A DNA stretch of 64,000 bases from Nioella sp965215655 (GCF_965215655.1 NZ_OZ244111.1:682001-746000), one strand, 5' to 3'. Counted from the stretch's first letter, positions 51,581 through 61,225 are shown. Notes: generated by a model from the sequence alone, not told the origin. Numbers and translations are program-made.

Positions 51581-52747
51581 ATGCCCGTGAAGAACAGCCT
51601 CGCCGAAATGCAGCCCGAAATCGCGGGCTGGCGCCGCCACCTGCACCAGCACCCCGAGCTGATGTACGAGGTGCATGAAACCGCCGCTTTCGTCGTGGAT
51701 CGGCTGAAAGAGATGGGGGTGACCGATGTGACGCCGGGCATCGGCAAGACCGGGGTAGTGGCCGTCATCAAGGGCAAGACCGACTCCAAAGGCCGGGTGA
51801 TCGGGCTGCGCGCCGATATGGATGCGCTGCCGATCCACGAGGCATCGGGTGTGGACTATGCCTCGACCGTTCCGGGCAAGATGCATGCCTGCGGCCATGA
51901 CGGGCATACCTCGATCCTGCTCGGGACCGCGAAATATCTGGCTGAGACGCGGAATTTCGACGGCACCGTGGTGCTGATTTTCCAGCCCGCGGAGGAAGGC
52001 GGCGCAGGCGGCAAGGCCATGTGCGAGGACGGGCTGATGGACCGGTGGGGCATTCAGGAGGTCTATGGCCTGCACAACATGCCCGGCCTGCCCACGGGTG
52101 AGTTTGCAATCCGCCCCGGCGCGCTACTGGCCTCGTCCGATGAATTCGAGATCGTCGTGACCGGCAAGGGCGGCCATGCAGCTGCTCCGCATCACGCGAT
52201 CGACACGACGCTGGTTGCCTCGCAAATCGTGGTCAGCCTGCATTCCATCGTGTCGCGCAATGTCGACCCGATCAAACGCGTGGTGCTGACCGTGGGCACC
52301 TTCGATACCGACAGCACCGCGTCCAACGTCATCGCCCATACCGCGCGGCTGAACGGCACCGTGCGCACGCTCGACCCCGAATACCGGGCGATGGCTGAGG
52401 AACGCGTGCGCCAGGTGGCGGAATCCACCGCTGCCGCCTTCGGGGCCAAGGCCGAGGTCATCTGGACGCCGGGCTACCCGGCCACGATCAACCACGAGGA
52501 GGAAACCCGCCACGCCGCCGAGGCTGCCGCCGCCGTCGCGGGCCGGGTCGTCGACAATGTCGATCCGATCATGCCCTCCGAGGATTTCGCCTACATGCTG
52601 GAAGAACGCCCCGGCGCCTATATCTTCCTTGGCAATGGCGACACGGCCATGTGCCACCACCCCGCCTATGTTTTCGACGACGACGCGATCCCTGCCGGGT
52701 GCAGCTTCTTCGCCGAGCTCGTCGAACGCCGCATGCCGGCGCAATAG
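51581..52747 (+). CDS. M20D amidohydrolase, copy B
   Basis: 388 aa, 14 bp after copy A, AGGAG before the ATG. Same catalytic motifs (MHACGHDGHTSI, FQPAEEGGAGGKAM, GLHNMPGLPTGEF, HHPAYVFDDDAIPAG). It is the most diverged of the three, e.g. MPVKNSLAEMQPEIAGWRRH at the start, suggesting a different acyl or amino-acid preference. Confidence 0.92.
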   Translation: MPVKNSLAEMQPEIAGWRRHLHQHPELMYEVHETAAFVVDRLKEMGVTDVTPGIGKTGVVAVIKGKTDSKGRVIGLRADMDALPIHEASGVDYASTVPGKMHACGHDGHTSILLGTAKYLAETRNFDGTVVLIFQPAEEGGAGGKAMCEDGLMDRWGIQEVYGLHNMPGLPTGEFAIRPGALLASSDEFEIVVTGKGGHAAAPHHAIDTTLVASQIVVSLHSIVSRNVDPIKRVVLTVGTFDTDSTASNVIAHTARLNGTVRTLDPEYRAMAEERVRQVAESTAAAFGAKAEVIWTPGYPATINHEEETRHAAEAAAAVAGRVVDNVDPIMPSEDFAYMLEERPGAYIFLGNGDTAMCHHPAYVFDDDAIPAGCSFFAELVERRMPAQ

Positions 52748-52767
52748 ACCGAAACTGGAGAGAGAGA

Positions 52768-53931
52768 ATGCCCGTCAAGAACCGCTTCGCGGAACTGCTG
52801 CCCGAAATCACCGAATGGCGGCGCGATATTCATGAGAATCCCGAAATCCTGTTCGAAACCCACCGGACCTCTGCCCTTGTGGCCGAGAAGCTGACTGAAT
52901 TCGGCTGCGACGAGATCGTGACCGGCATCGGGCGCACTGGGGTTGTCGGGGTCATCAAGGGCAAGTCCGACAGCAAGGGCCGCGTCATCGGTCTGCGCGC
53001 CGATATGGACGCGCTGCCGATGGATGAGGAAACCGGGCTACCCTACGCCTCGAAGACAGCGGGCGCGATGCATGCTTGTGGCCATGACGGGCACACTGCG
53101 ATGCTGCTCGGGGCCGCGAAATACCTCTCTGAGACCCGCAACTTTGACGGTACGGTCGTGGTCATCTTCCAGCCCGCCGAAGAAGGCGGCGGCGGCGGCA
53201 AGGAGATGTGCGACGATGGCATGATGGACCGGTGGGGTATTCAGGAGGTCTATGGGATGCATAACTGGCCGGGCCAGCCCGTCGGCAAGTTTGCCATCCG
53301 CTCCGGCGCGTTCTTTGCGGCCACGGACCTGTTTGAGATTACCGTGACGGGTCGCGGCGGTCATGGCGCGAAACCGCAGGAAACCATCGACCCAACCGTG
53401 ACGGCGGCGCAGGTGGTGACGATGCTGCAAACCATCGCCAGCCGCAATGCCGACCCGGTGGAAAACATCGTGGTGTCCGTGACATCTATAGAAAGCAGCT
53501 CCAAAGCGTTCAACGTGATCCCGCAAAGCGTGCATCTGAAAGGCACCGTGCGTACCATGTCGCCCGAGATGCGCGACCTTGCCGAGACGCGCCTGACCGC
53601 CATTGCGGAACAAGTCAGCGCCGCCATGGGCGGAAGCGCAGACGTGCGTTATCAGCGCAACTATCCGGTGATGGTGAACCACCCCGAGCAGACCGAATTC
53701 GCCGCCGAGGTCGCCCGCGCCGTTTCCGGTGATTGTGACGAGGCGCCGCTGGTCATGGGCGGCGAGGATTTCGCCTTCATGCTGGAGGAACGCCCCGGCG
53801 CCTATATCCTCGTTGGCAATGGCGATACCGCCGCCGTCCACCACCCGGAATACAACTTCACGGATGAGGCAATTCCGGCAGGCTGCAGCTGGTGGGCCGA
53901 GATCGTGGAACGCCGGATGCCGGCGGCCTGA
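52768..53931 (+). CDS. M20D amidohydrolase, copy C
   Basis: 387 aa, 20 bp after copy B, TGGAGAGAG before the ATG. Motifs MHACGHDGHTAM, FQPAEEGGGGGKEM, GMHNWPGQPVGKF, HHPEYNFTDEAIPAG. N-terminus closer to A than to B (MPVKNRFAELLPEITEWRRD). Third member of the tandem triplication; ends where the next gene begins. Confidence 0.92.
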   Translation: MPVKNRFAELLPEITEWRRDIHENPEILFETHRTSALVAEKLTEFGCDEIVTGIGRTGVVGVIKGKSDSKGRVIGLRADMDALPMDEETGLPYASKTAGAMHACGHDGHTAMLLGAAKYLSETRNFDGTVVVIFQPAEEGGGGGKEMCDDGMMDRWGIQEVYGMHNWPGQPVGKFAIRSGAFFAATDLFEITVTGRGGHGAKPQETIDPTVTAAQVVTMLQTIASRNADPVENIVVSVTSIESSSKAFNVIPQSVHLKGTVRTMSPEMRDLAETRLTAIAEQVSAAMGGSADVRYQRNYPVMVNHPEQTEFAAEVARAVSGDCDEAPLVMGGEDFAFMLEERPGAYILVGNGDTAAVHHPEYNFTDEAIPAGCSWWAEIVERRMPAA

Positions 53932-53936
53932 CGCGC

Positions 53937-54533
53937 ATGTGGGAGGACCGATACAGATCGGCCGGGGACTACCTGTTCGGTATCGCCCCTGCCGGGTTCC
54001 TGACCGACAACCCCGGCTGGATGCAGGCGGGGCAGCGCGCGCTTTGCGTCGCGGATGGCGAGGGGCGCAATTCCGTCCACCTGGCTGAGCGCGGGCTCGA
54101 CGTGACCGCATTCGACATGGCCCCGACCGCGGTGGAACGGGGCCGGGCCCTGGCGGCTGCGAAGGGTGTGGTTGTGGACTACCATGTTTCGGACTGGGTC
54201 GGGTGGGACTGGTCTCAGACCTATGATCTGGTGGTCGCGATTTTCATCCAGTTCGCCGATCCCGCCGCCCGGGTGGGTCAGTTCGCGAATCTGCGCCGTG
54301 CGGTGGCCCCGGGGGGGGTGCTGATGCTGCATGGATACACGCCGGATCAGGTCGACTATGGCACTGGCGGGCCGGGCAACCGGGCGCATATGTACACAGC
54401 CGATCTGTTGCGAGAGGCGTTCGGGGACTGGCAGGTGGAGCGGCTCGCCGCCTATGAACGCGATGTTCAGGAGGGCAAAGGCCACGCGGGCCGCTCGGCC
54501 CTGATCGACCTTATCGCCCGCAACCTGGGCTGA
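53937..54533 (+). CDS. Class I SAM-dependent methyltransferase (TehB/TPMT-like)
   Basis: 198 aa. LCVADGEGRNSVHLAERGLD is motif I with the Asp-rich loop, VTAFDMAPTAVERGRAL motif II, and LRRAVAPGGVLMLHGYTPDQ motif IV. It begins 5 bp after copy C and so is likely in the same operon. Its stop abuts the moaA stop with no gap. Substrate unknown. Confidence 0.85.
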   Translation: MWEDRYRSAGDYLFGIAPAGFLTDNPGWMQAGQRALCVADGEGRNSVHLAERGLDVTAFDMAPTAVERGRALAAAKGVVVDYHVSDWVGWDWSQTYDLVVAIFIQFADPAARVGQFANLRRAVAPGGVLMLHGYTPDQVDYGTGGPGNRAHMYTADLLREAFGDWQVERLAAYERDVQEGKGHAGRSALIDLIARNLG

Positions 54534-55544
54534 TCAGCCGCCGGTGTGGCTCATGTGGCGGGTCATCTGGCCGTCCACCTTCTGCCGGGAATAGTCGAAA
54601 TCATGGCCCTTGGGCTTGTGCGCAATGGCGGCGCGAATGGCCTCTTCCAGCACCGCATTATCAGGCGATGCCCTGAGCGGCGCGCGCAGATCGGCCATGT
54701 CTTCCTGACCGAGACACATGTAAAGCTCACCCGTGCAGGTCAGACGCACCCGGTTGCAGCTTTCACAGAAATTATGGGTAAGCGGCGTGATGAAGCCGAT
54801 CTTCTGCCCGGTTTCTTCAATCTTAACGTAGCGGGCCGGTCCGCCGGAGCGTTCGGCCAGATCGGTCAGCGTGTAGCGTTCCGCCAAACGTGCGCGCAGA
54901 TCCTTGAGGCTCCAATACTGGTCCAGCCGGTCTTCGTTGCCGAGGTCACCCATGGGCATGACCTCGATCCAGGTCAGGTCCATGTCGCGGCTGGCACACC
55001 AGTCCTGAATGGTGAACAGCTCCTCTTCGTTGAAGCCCTTCAGCGCCACCGCGTTGATCTTGACCCGCAGACCCGCCTTCTGGGCCGCGTCGATGCCGTT
55101 CAGCACCTGCGGCAGGCGGCCCCAACGGGTGATGTCGGCGAATTTCTTCTCGTCCAGCGTGTCGAGCGAGATATTTACCCGCCGCACGCCCGCAGCGTAA
55201 AGCTGATCGGCGAAGCGCGCCAACTGGCTGCCATTGGTGGTCAGCGTCAGTTCCCGCAACGCGCCGCTGTCCAGATGCCGTGTCATGGACTCGAAAAAGG
55301 TCATGATCCCCTTGCGCACCAGCGGTTCGCCCCCGGTGATCCGCAGTTTCTTCACCCCAAGCCGGATGAAGGTCGAACACATGCGGTCCAGTTCTTCCAG
55401 CGTCAGAAGCTCCTTCTTTGGAAGGAAGGTCATGTTTTCGGACATGCAATAGACGCAGCGGAAATCGCAGCGGTCGGTGACCGAGACGCGCAGATAGTCG
55501 ATGGCGCGGGCGAACGGGTCGATCAGGGGGGCGGGCGTATCCAT
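54534..55544 (-). CDS. moaA: GTP 3',8-cyclase MoaA
   Basis: Radical-SAM enzyme of the first molybdenum-cofactor step. 336 aa. N-terminal cluster Cys26/30/33 in RCDFRCVYCMSENM; TGGEPLVRKG; C-terminal cluster FCESCNRVRLTCTGELYMC. The protein ends in Gly-Gly (SHTGG), the conserved, functional MoaA C-terminus. Confidence 0.96.
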   Translation of the reverse strand: MDTPAPLIDPFARAIDYLRVSVTDRCDFRCVYCMSENMTFLPKKELLTLEELDRMCSTFIRLGVKKLRITGGEPLVRKGIMTFFESMTRHLDSGALRELTLTTNGSQLARFADQLYAAGVRRVNISLDTLDEKKFADITRWGRLPQVLNGIDAAQKAGLRVKINAVALKGFNEEELFTIQDWCASRDMDLTWIEVMPMGDLGNEDRLDQYWSLKDLRARLAERYTLTDLAERSGGPARYVKIEETGQKIGFITPLTHNFCESCNRVRLTCTGELYMCLGQEDMADLRAPLRASPDNAVLEEAIRAAIAHKPKGHDFDYSRQKVDGQMTRHMSHTGG

Positions 55545-55618
55545 ATTGAGAAGGTAGTTTGCACGGGCAGGCGCGGCAAGCGTTGATGCGTGCGATTTTT
55601 GCGCCTAGGCTTCGCATC

Positions 55619-56071
55619 ATGACACAGATCCTCCGCGCCCTTCTGGCCCTTGCCCTCGTCGTCTCGCTTGCCGGGTGCGGCGGCGGGTTCCGTCCCCTGT
55701 CCTTCCTTGATCGCGACCGAGAGGCCAGCGTCGTGCCGCCCCCATCGGTGGCCAGCGAAACGGAGGAGGAGACGGAAGACGGCGAAGAGCCGGAAGAGGA
55801 GGCCGCTGCGGCCCCCGCCTCTGGTGTGCTTGGCACGACCGTGGCCTCTCTGGGCGACCCGACAGCGCCAGGGCTCTGGCTGGAAACGCCCTTGGTGACC
55901 ACCGAAACGGCAGGCCGGTTGGAGGCCGAGAATGGCAATTCCGTCGAGGTCACCCTGCGCCCGAGCGGCGGCGAAGCAGGGTCCGGCAGCCGCATCTCGC
56001 TGATGGCGATGCAGGCGCTCGGGTTGGGGTTGACGGACCTGCCGACCCTGACGGTCATCGCCGGCGGCTGA
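55619..56071 (+). CDS. Lipoprotein of unknown function
   Basis: 150 aa. Signal with lipobox SLAGC (Cys20). After an acidic Glu-rich linker (residues 45-75) the mature core is GTTVASLGDPTAPGLWLETP, then RISLMAMQALGLGLTDLPTL. Homologues of this shape in Rhodobacterales are sometimes misnamed D-galactarate dehydratase. No catalytic motif is visible. One base separates it from the next gene, indicating co-transcription. Confidence 0.72.
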   Translation: MTQILRALLALALVVSLAGCGGGFRPLSFLDRDREASVVPPPSVASETEEETEDGEEPEEEAAAAPASGVLGTTVASLGDPTAPGLWLETPLVTTETAGRLEAENGNSVEVTLRPSGGEAGSGSRISLMAMQALGLGLTDLPTLTVIAGG

Positions 56072-56072
56072 C

Positions 56073-57686
56073 ATGGACCGGCGGCTGTTTCGGGCCGAGG
56101 CCCGGTGGGACAATCTGCGCGCGGGCTTTCACTGGGACATCCCCGAGCGGATGAATATCGCACGGCTGTGCTGTGATGACTGGGCGGCAATCCGCCCGGA
56201 TCAGGTGGCGATCATCCATATCGGACAGGACGGCCAGCGGCAGGAATGGACCTACGGTAAACTCAAGCGCGCCTCCGACGGGCTGGCCGTGGCACTGGCG
56301 GCAAAGGGCGTGGGGCGGGGCGATCGGGTGGCTGTTCTGCTAGCGCAACATCCGTTCGTTCTGCTGACCCATATGGCGGTGATGAAGCTGGGGGCGGTGG
56401 TGCTGCCACTCTTCACCCTGTTCGGTGAAGATGCGTTGCGCTACAGGCTGGCGGACAGCGGCGCGCGGGCGGTGGTGACGGACCCGGCCAATCTGGATCG
56501 GGTAATGGCGTTGCAACCTGATCTGCCGAAGCTGGAAGTGGTGATCTCGACCGGGGGTGCGCTTGCGCCGGTTCTGTCGCTGTCCGATCTGATCGAGACG
56601 TCCGCACGTGGCTTTGTGCCTGCCGACACTCTGGCCGAAGATCCGGCGATGATGATCTACACCTCTGGCACCACGGGCGACCCCAAGGGGGTGCTGCACG
56701 CACATCGCTTTCTATATGGTCATCTGCCCTGCATGGAACTGAGCCAGGGCCTCTTTCCGCGTCCCGGTGATGTGGGCTGGACGCCCGCGGACTGGGCCTG
56801 GATCGGCGGCTTGATGGATATGGCAATCCCCTGTCTTTACTATGGAATTCCCCTGGTCAGCCATCGCTTTGCGAAGTTCGAGCCAGAGGCAGCCTATCGG
56901 CTTCTGGCGGCTGAAAGGGTGACCAATGCCTTCATCCCCCCGACCGCCCTGCGGCTGATGAAACAGGCGCCGGTGGGGCAGGGGCTGTGCCTGCGGGCAG
57001 TTAGTTCCGGCGGGGAGCCTCTGGGCGCGGATATGCTGGAATGGGGCGAGGCGCGGCTCGGGGCGGAGATCAACGAGCTTTACGGACAGACCGAGGCCAA
57101 CCTGATCGTCGCTGCGCGATCGGCGATGATGACCCGCGTTCCGGGCGCGATGGGGCTGCCCGTGCCAGGGCATGAGGTGCGCTTGCTGGGAGCTAACGAC
57201 CGCGACACAGGCGCGGGTGAGGTGGGCGAGGTCTGCCTGAAGATGCCCGATCCGGTGGCCTTCCTGCGCTATTGGAACAAGCCGGAAGCCACGGAAAAGA
57301 AAGTGAAAAACGGCTGGCTCCGGACCGGAGACCTCGCCACGCGCGGGGCGGATGGGCAAATCACGTTCCACGCGCGGGATGACGATGTGATCACGTCTGC
57401 TGGCTACCGGATTGGGCCTTCCGAGATCGAGGCGGCGCTGGTGCGGCATCCGGATGTGCTGATGGCTGCGGTGGTGGGGGAGCCCGATCCGATCCGCACG
57501 GAGATCGTCGTGGCGCATGTGGTCCTGCGCGATGGTGCGGAGTGGGAGGGGATGGAAGAGGCGCTGAAATCTCTGGTGCGAGAGCGGGTTTCGGCGCATC
57601 TGGTGCCGCGAAAGGTGGTGCGGGCCGAGAGCCTGCCGATGACCGCTACGGGCAAGATCATGCGCCGCGCCCTGCGGGGTCAGTGA
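56073..57686 (+). CDS. Acyl-CoA synthetase (AMP-binding)
   Basis: 537 aa ANL-superfamily ligase. P-loop MIYTSGTTGDPKGVLHAHRF, ELYGQTEANLIVAA (A5), WLRTGDLATRGADGQITF (A7-A8), DVITSAGYRIGPSEIEAALV and catalytic Lys in TATGKIMRRAL at the C-terminus. The pattern resembles acetyl- or medium-chain acyl-CoA synthetases (ACSM-type GYRIGPSEIE). Ends 10 bp before the GTACACCCCC element. Confidence 0.9.
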   Translation: MDRRLFRAEARWDNLRAGFHWDIPERMNIARLCCDDWAAIRPDQVAIIHIGQDGQRQEWTYGKLKRASDGLAVALAAKGVGRGDRVAVLLAQHPFVLLTHMAVMKLGAVVLPLFTLFGEDALRYRLADSGARAVVTDPANLDRVMALQPDLPKLEVVISTGGALAPVLSLSDLIETSARGFVPADTLAEDPAMMIYTSGTTGDPKGVLHAHRFLYGHLPCMELSQGLFPRPGDVGWTPADWAWIGGLMDMAIPCLYYGIPLVSHRFAKFEPEAAYRLLAAERVTNAFIPPTALRLMKQAPVGQGLCLRAVSSGGEPLGADMLEWGEARLGAEINELYGQTEANLIVAARSAMMTRVPGAMGLPVPGHEVRLLGANDRDTGAGEVGEVCLKMPDPVAFLRYWNKPEATEKKVKNGWLRTGDLATRGADGQITFHARDDDVITSAGYRIGPSEIEAALVRHPDVLMAAVVGEPDPIRTEIVVAHVVLRDGAEWEGMEEALKSLVRERVSAHLVPRKVVRAESLPMTATGKIMRRALRGQ

Positions 57687-57696
57687 GGGGCAAAAC

Positions 57697-57749
57697 AGGG
57701 GGGTGCCGGGCGTACACCCCCAGTACACCCCCCGTACACCCCCTGTGCA
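57697..57749. repeat. 53-bp GTACACCCCC intergenic element, copy 2
   Basis: Same 53 bp as 12258-12310, differing only in CT/AG near the middle and in the base after the end (T for G). It follows a plus-strand gene end in both cases. Confidence 0.85.
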
Positions 57750-58066
57750 TACAGGATGGGGAAATGGTGACGGGTGCGTACTGGGCCACGGACCAGGTGT
57801 CGAACTTGCCGGAGGCAGGGTGTCTGGTCGGCAGTTCCATGAATCCATGGCTCTTACTTGCTGGCGATCATCAGGTTTCGCCGCCTGCCGGCGTCGATCC
57901 AGGAGCGACCCTCGTCAAGCCCCTGCGGGGCCCTCCTCGGGCCGCGTTGCCACGGAAGTGTGGTGAGGGAGTCGCGCCGCTGGGCGGGGGGTGCGGGTGG
58001 ATGGGTCTGGATGCCTCCGGCGGAGGTATTTCTCGCCAAGATGAAAGAGGTGGGCGAGGGGGAGGG
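57750..58066. other. Intergenic region with repeat-like remnants
   Basis: No convincing ORF. It holds a TTTCGCCGCCTGCCGGCGTCGA sequence family related to 41663-41683, and GCCTCCGGCGGAGGTATTT followed by GCCAAGATGAAAG (58013-58047), a form recurrent between Rhodobacterales genes. Probably a string of dispersed repeats. Confidence 0.5.
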
Positions 58067-59350
58067 TCAGTGCACCATCTTCTTGATGCGGCGGGTCATG
58101 AGCCAGACGCCTGCGATCACCGGCAGGACGAGGGCGGCGGTGACCCAGGGTTTCTCGATGCCGAACTCGTAGGCCACGGGGGCCAGAAGGTAGCTGAGCA
58201 GGCTGACCGCGTAGTAGCTGATGGCGACGACCGAGAGCCCCTCGACCGTTTCCTGCAGGCGCAGTTGCAGGGCGGCGCGGCGGTCCATGCTTTCCAGCAG
58301 ATCCTGGTTCTGGGCGGATCGGCCCACCTCGACCTTGGTGCGCAGCAGCTCACCCGCGCGGAAGGCGCGGTCGGTCATGGAGCGAAGCCGCGTTTCGGTG
58401 CTTTTGACAGTGCGCATGGCGGGGTCAAACCGGCGCAGCATGAATTCGGCGAAGGTCTGGCGGCCCGCGAAACGTTCTTCCCGCAGGATCTCGATGCGTT
58501 GCTGTACGATGGCCTCATAGGCGCCGGTCGCGCCGAAGCGGAAAGAGGCGCGGGACATCAGGTTTTCCAGCTCGGTGGCATAGGTCAGAAGCTGGTCGAG
58601 CTGCTGATCCGGCGCGGTGCTGTCGCCGGTCATGTCGCGTAGCAGCGCCGAGAGGCCGGTGTCGATCTGGGCCATGCGGGCGTTGAGTTCGCCCGCCTTG
58701 GGAAAGCCGAGCATCGCCATCGCCTTGTAGGTCTCGATCTCGCACAGGCGCTGGACGATGCGGCCGATCCGTGCCGGGCCGGCCTCGGGCCGGGGAAAGA
58801 TCGCGAAACGCATATGGCCCGCCGGGTCGATGCGGAAATCGCTGGCCAGCACCGCGTTGCCGTCGAGCACCCGGTTGGCGGCGAGGCTTTCGGGTTCGAA
58901 CCAGTCCTTGAGGCAGGTTGAGATGGCGTCATCATCCGAGATGGCTTCGGAAATGCGGAAATGCGCCGACGTGATGCGCGGGCCGGGAGCAGTGGCCATC
59001 CAGTCCTGAGGAAAGAGATCCCAGATCGCGGAATCGAAGGGGCGGTCGCTTAGCCCCTCGCCATGAACCAGGTAGGTCACGAATTCCGTATGCTGTTCCC
59101 ACTTGAGGTGATAGCGCCCGAGCTTGCCGGAAAAATGGGTGGCGCCGGGCTTGGGGTGCTGGGCGTCGTAGCGGTCCAGCAGGGCGATCAGGTGGGCACG
59201 GTCGGCATCACGGTCGCGGGCGGCGGCGTTCTTGACCGGTTTCAGGGCGATGATCGCAGCCTGACTGCCGTGCCGAATCGAGGGGAAGGGGCGGGCGTGC
59301 AGCTCATTCGCCAGGTCATAGCGCTGAGGGTGATCGGGGAAGCTTGGCAT
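58067..59350 (-). CDS. DUF3422 membrane protein
   Basis: 427 aa. AAAGGA precedes ATG 59350. A large soluble part (YDLANELHARPFPSIRHGSQ, HTEFVTYLVHG) is followed by two C-terminal membrane helices (AISYYAVSLLSYLLAPVAY and TAALVLPVIAGVWLM) and a basic end. Matches DUF3422. Divergent from pntAB. Function unknown. Confidence 0.87.
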   Translation of the reverse strand: MPSFPDHPQRYDLANELHARPFPSIRHGSQAAIIALKPVKNAAARDRDADRAHLIALLDRYDAQHPKPGATHFSGKLGRYHLKWEQHTEFVTYLVHGEGLSDRPFDSAIWDLFPQDWMATAPGPRITSAHFRISEAISDDDAISTCLKDWFEPESLAANRVLDGNAVLASDFRIDPAGHMRFAIFPRPEAGPARIGRIVQRLCEIETYKAMAMLGFPKAGELNARMAQIDTGLSALLRDMTGDSTAPDQQLDQLLTYATELENLMSRASFRFGATGAYEAIVQQRIEILREERFAGRQTFAEFMLRRFDPAMRTVKSTETRLRSMTDRAFRAGELLRTKVEVGRSAQNQDLLESMDRRAALQLRLQETVEGLSVVAISYYAVSLLSYLLAPVAYEFGIEKPWVTAALVLPVIAGVWLMTRRIKKMVH

Positions 59351-59650
59351 CGGTGGTCCTTTGGCGCGGTTGCCTAGCGATAGCCTGTTCGCCGTGGTTT
59401 TCAACAATATTAAATTAATGAAATGAAGGGGTTGGGCGTGTGCAACGGTATACCGTGCGATCTAAGCCCCGCTGGGCGATGGACTTTTCCCGGGCGGAGC
59501 GTGACGCAGGGTCAGATGGTCGCGGGCGATTGGGGGGCTGCCGTGTCGTAAATGAGCCCTGCGGCGTCCATTCCGTTGTAGCCGGGGGCTGTGCACTGTA
59601 AAAGCGCCTGCAACGCCCGGACAACGGGATCAAAGGGAAAGGGGATCAGT
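59351..59650. promoter_or_regulatory. Divergent DUF3422/pntA region with palindrome
   Basis: 300 bp without a gene. A perfect 12-bp palindrome ACGGTATACCGT (59445-59456) resembles GntR-type GGTATACC operators. An AT-rich patch lies at 59405-59422. The rest gives no clear ORF or RNA. Confidence 0.45.
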
Positions 59651-61225
59651 GTGAAGATAGGCGCTCCCAAGGAGATTGAATCCGGGGAAAATCGCGTTGC
59701 GATGACACCGGACAGTGCCGTGCAGCTGCAGAAATTGGGCTATGACTGCCTGATCGAGGCTGGCGCGGGTGAAAAGGCGGGATTTGCGGATGCCGATTAC
59801 GAGGCGGCCGGTGTCAGCGTGGTGAAGACCGCGGCGGCGCTTTGGAAAGACGCCGACATCATCGCCAAGGTCCGCATTCCCAACGAGACTGAACTGAAGC
59901 GGCTAACTGCCGATAAGACCTTGATTTCCTTCTTCAACCCGGCGGGGAATGAAGAGGGAATGGAATTGGCCAAGGCCAAGGGCGCGAACGTGATCGCGAT
60001 GGAGATGGTGCCGCGCATCAGCCGGGCGCAGAAGATGGATGCGCTCAGCTCGATGGCCAATATCGCGGGTTACCGCGCGGTGATCGAGGCGGGCAACAAT
60101 TACGGGCGTTTCTTCACCGGCCAGATCACGGCGGCGGGCAAGGTGCCGCCGGCGAAGGTTCTGGTGGTGGGCGCGGGCGTGGCAGGTCTGGCCGCGATCG
60201 GCACCTCCACGAGCCTCGGCGCGATCACCTACGCCTTCGACGTGCGCCCCGAAGTGGCCGAGCAGGTCGAATCGATGGGCGCGGAATTCGTCTATCTCGA
60301 TTTCGAGGAAGAGGCGCAGGATGGCGCGGCCACCGGCGGCTATGCGTCCGTTCAGTCCGAAGAGTTCCGCAACGCGCAGCTGGCCAAGTTTCGCGAACTG
60401 GCGCCCGAGGTCGATATCGTCATCACCACGGCGCTGATCCCGAACCGCCCCGCGCCGAAGCTGTGGACGGAAGACATGGTCGCGGCGATGAAGCCGGGAT
60501 CGGTCATCGTCGACCTGGCCGCCGAACGGGGCGGCAATGTCGAAGGCACGGTGATGGATGAGAAGGTGGTGACCGAGAACGGCGTCACCATCATCGGCTA
60601 TACCGACTTCCCGAGCCGGATGGCCAGCCAGGCCTCGACGCTTTACGCCACGAATATCCGTCACATGATGACCGACTTGACGCCCGAGAAGGACGGGCAG
60701 GTCGTGCACAACATGGAAGACGACGTGATCCGCGGCGCCACCGTGACCTACCAGGGCGAGATCACCTTCCCGCCGCCGCCGCCGAAGATCCAGGCGATCG
60801 CGGCGCAGCCGAAGAAGGACGCGCCGAAGGAGCTGACCCCGGAAGAACGCCGGGCGCAGGAAGTGGCGGCCTTCAAGGCACAGACCAAGCAACAGGTGAC
60901 GCTGCTGGCCGTGGGCGGGGGGCTGATCCTGCTGGCCGGGCTTTATGCACCAGCGAGCTTCATGCAGCACTTCATCGTCTTCGTGCTGAGCGTCTTCGTG
61001 GGCTTCCAGGTGATCTGGGGCGTCGCGCATTCGCTGCATACGCCGCTGATGGCGGTCACCAACGCCATTTCGTCGATCATCATTCTGGGCGCCCTGATGC
61101 AGATCGGGTCGGGCAGCTGGCTGGTCATCCTGCTGGCAGGGCTCAGCGTGTTCATGGCCGGGATCAACATCTTCGGCGGCTTCCTCGTGACACGGCGCAT
61201 GCTCGCCATGTTCCAGAAATCGTGA
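59651..61225 (+). CDS. pntA: NAD(P) transhydrogenase subunit alpha
   Basis: Proton-translocating transhydrogenase, 524 aa. GTG start at 59651 with AAAGGGG upstream. Domain I: KIGAPKEIESGENRVAMTPD, NRAVIEA-type NNYGRFFTGQI, VLVVGAGVAGLAAIGTSTSL, TTALIPNRPAPKLWT. C-terminal four helices (about 415-520) form the membrane part. Followed by pntB 13 bp later. Confidence 0.95.
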   Translation: MKIGAPKEIESGENRVAMTPDSAVQLQKLGYDCLIEAGAGEKAGFADADYEAAGVSVVKTAAALWKDADIIAKVRIPNETELKRLTADKTLISFFNPAGNEEGMELAKAKGANVIAMEMVPRISRAQKMDALSSMANIAGYRAVIEAGNNYGRFFTGQITAAGKVPPAKVLVVGAGVAGLAAIGTSTSLGAITYAFDVRPEVAEQVESMGAEFVYLDFEEEAQDGAATGGYASVQSEEFRNAQLAKFRELAPEVDIVITTALIPNRPAPKLWTEDMVAAMKPGSVIVDLAAERGGNVEGTVMDEKVVTENGVTIIGYTDFPSRMASQASTLYATNIRHMMTDLTPEKDGQVVHNMEDDVIRGATVTYQGEITFPPPPPKIQAIAAQPKKDAPKELTPEERRAQEVAAFKAQTKQQVTLLAVGGGLILLAGLYAPASFMQHFIVFVLSVFVGFQVIWGVAHSLHTPLMAVTNAISSIIILGALMQIGSGSWLVILLAGLSVFMAGINIFGGFLVTRRMLAMFQKS

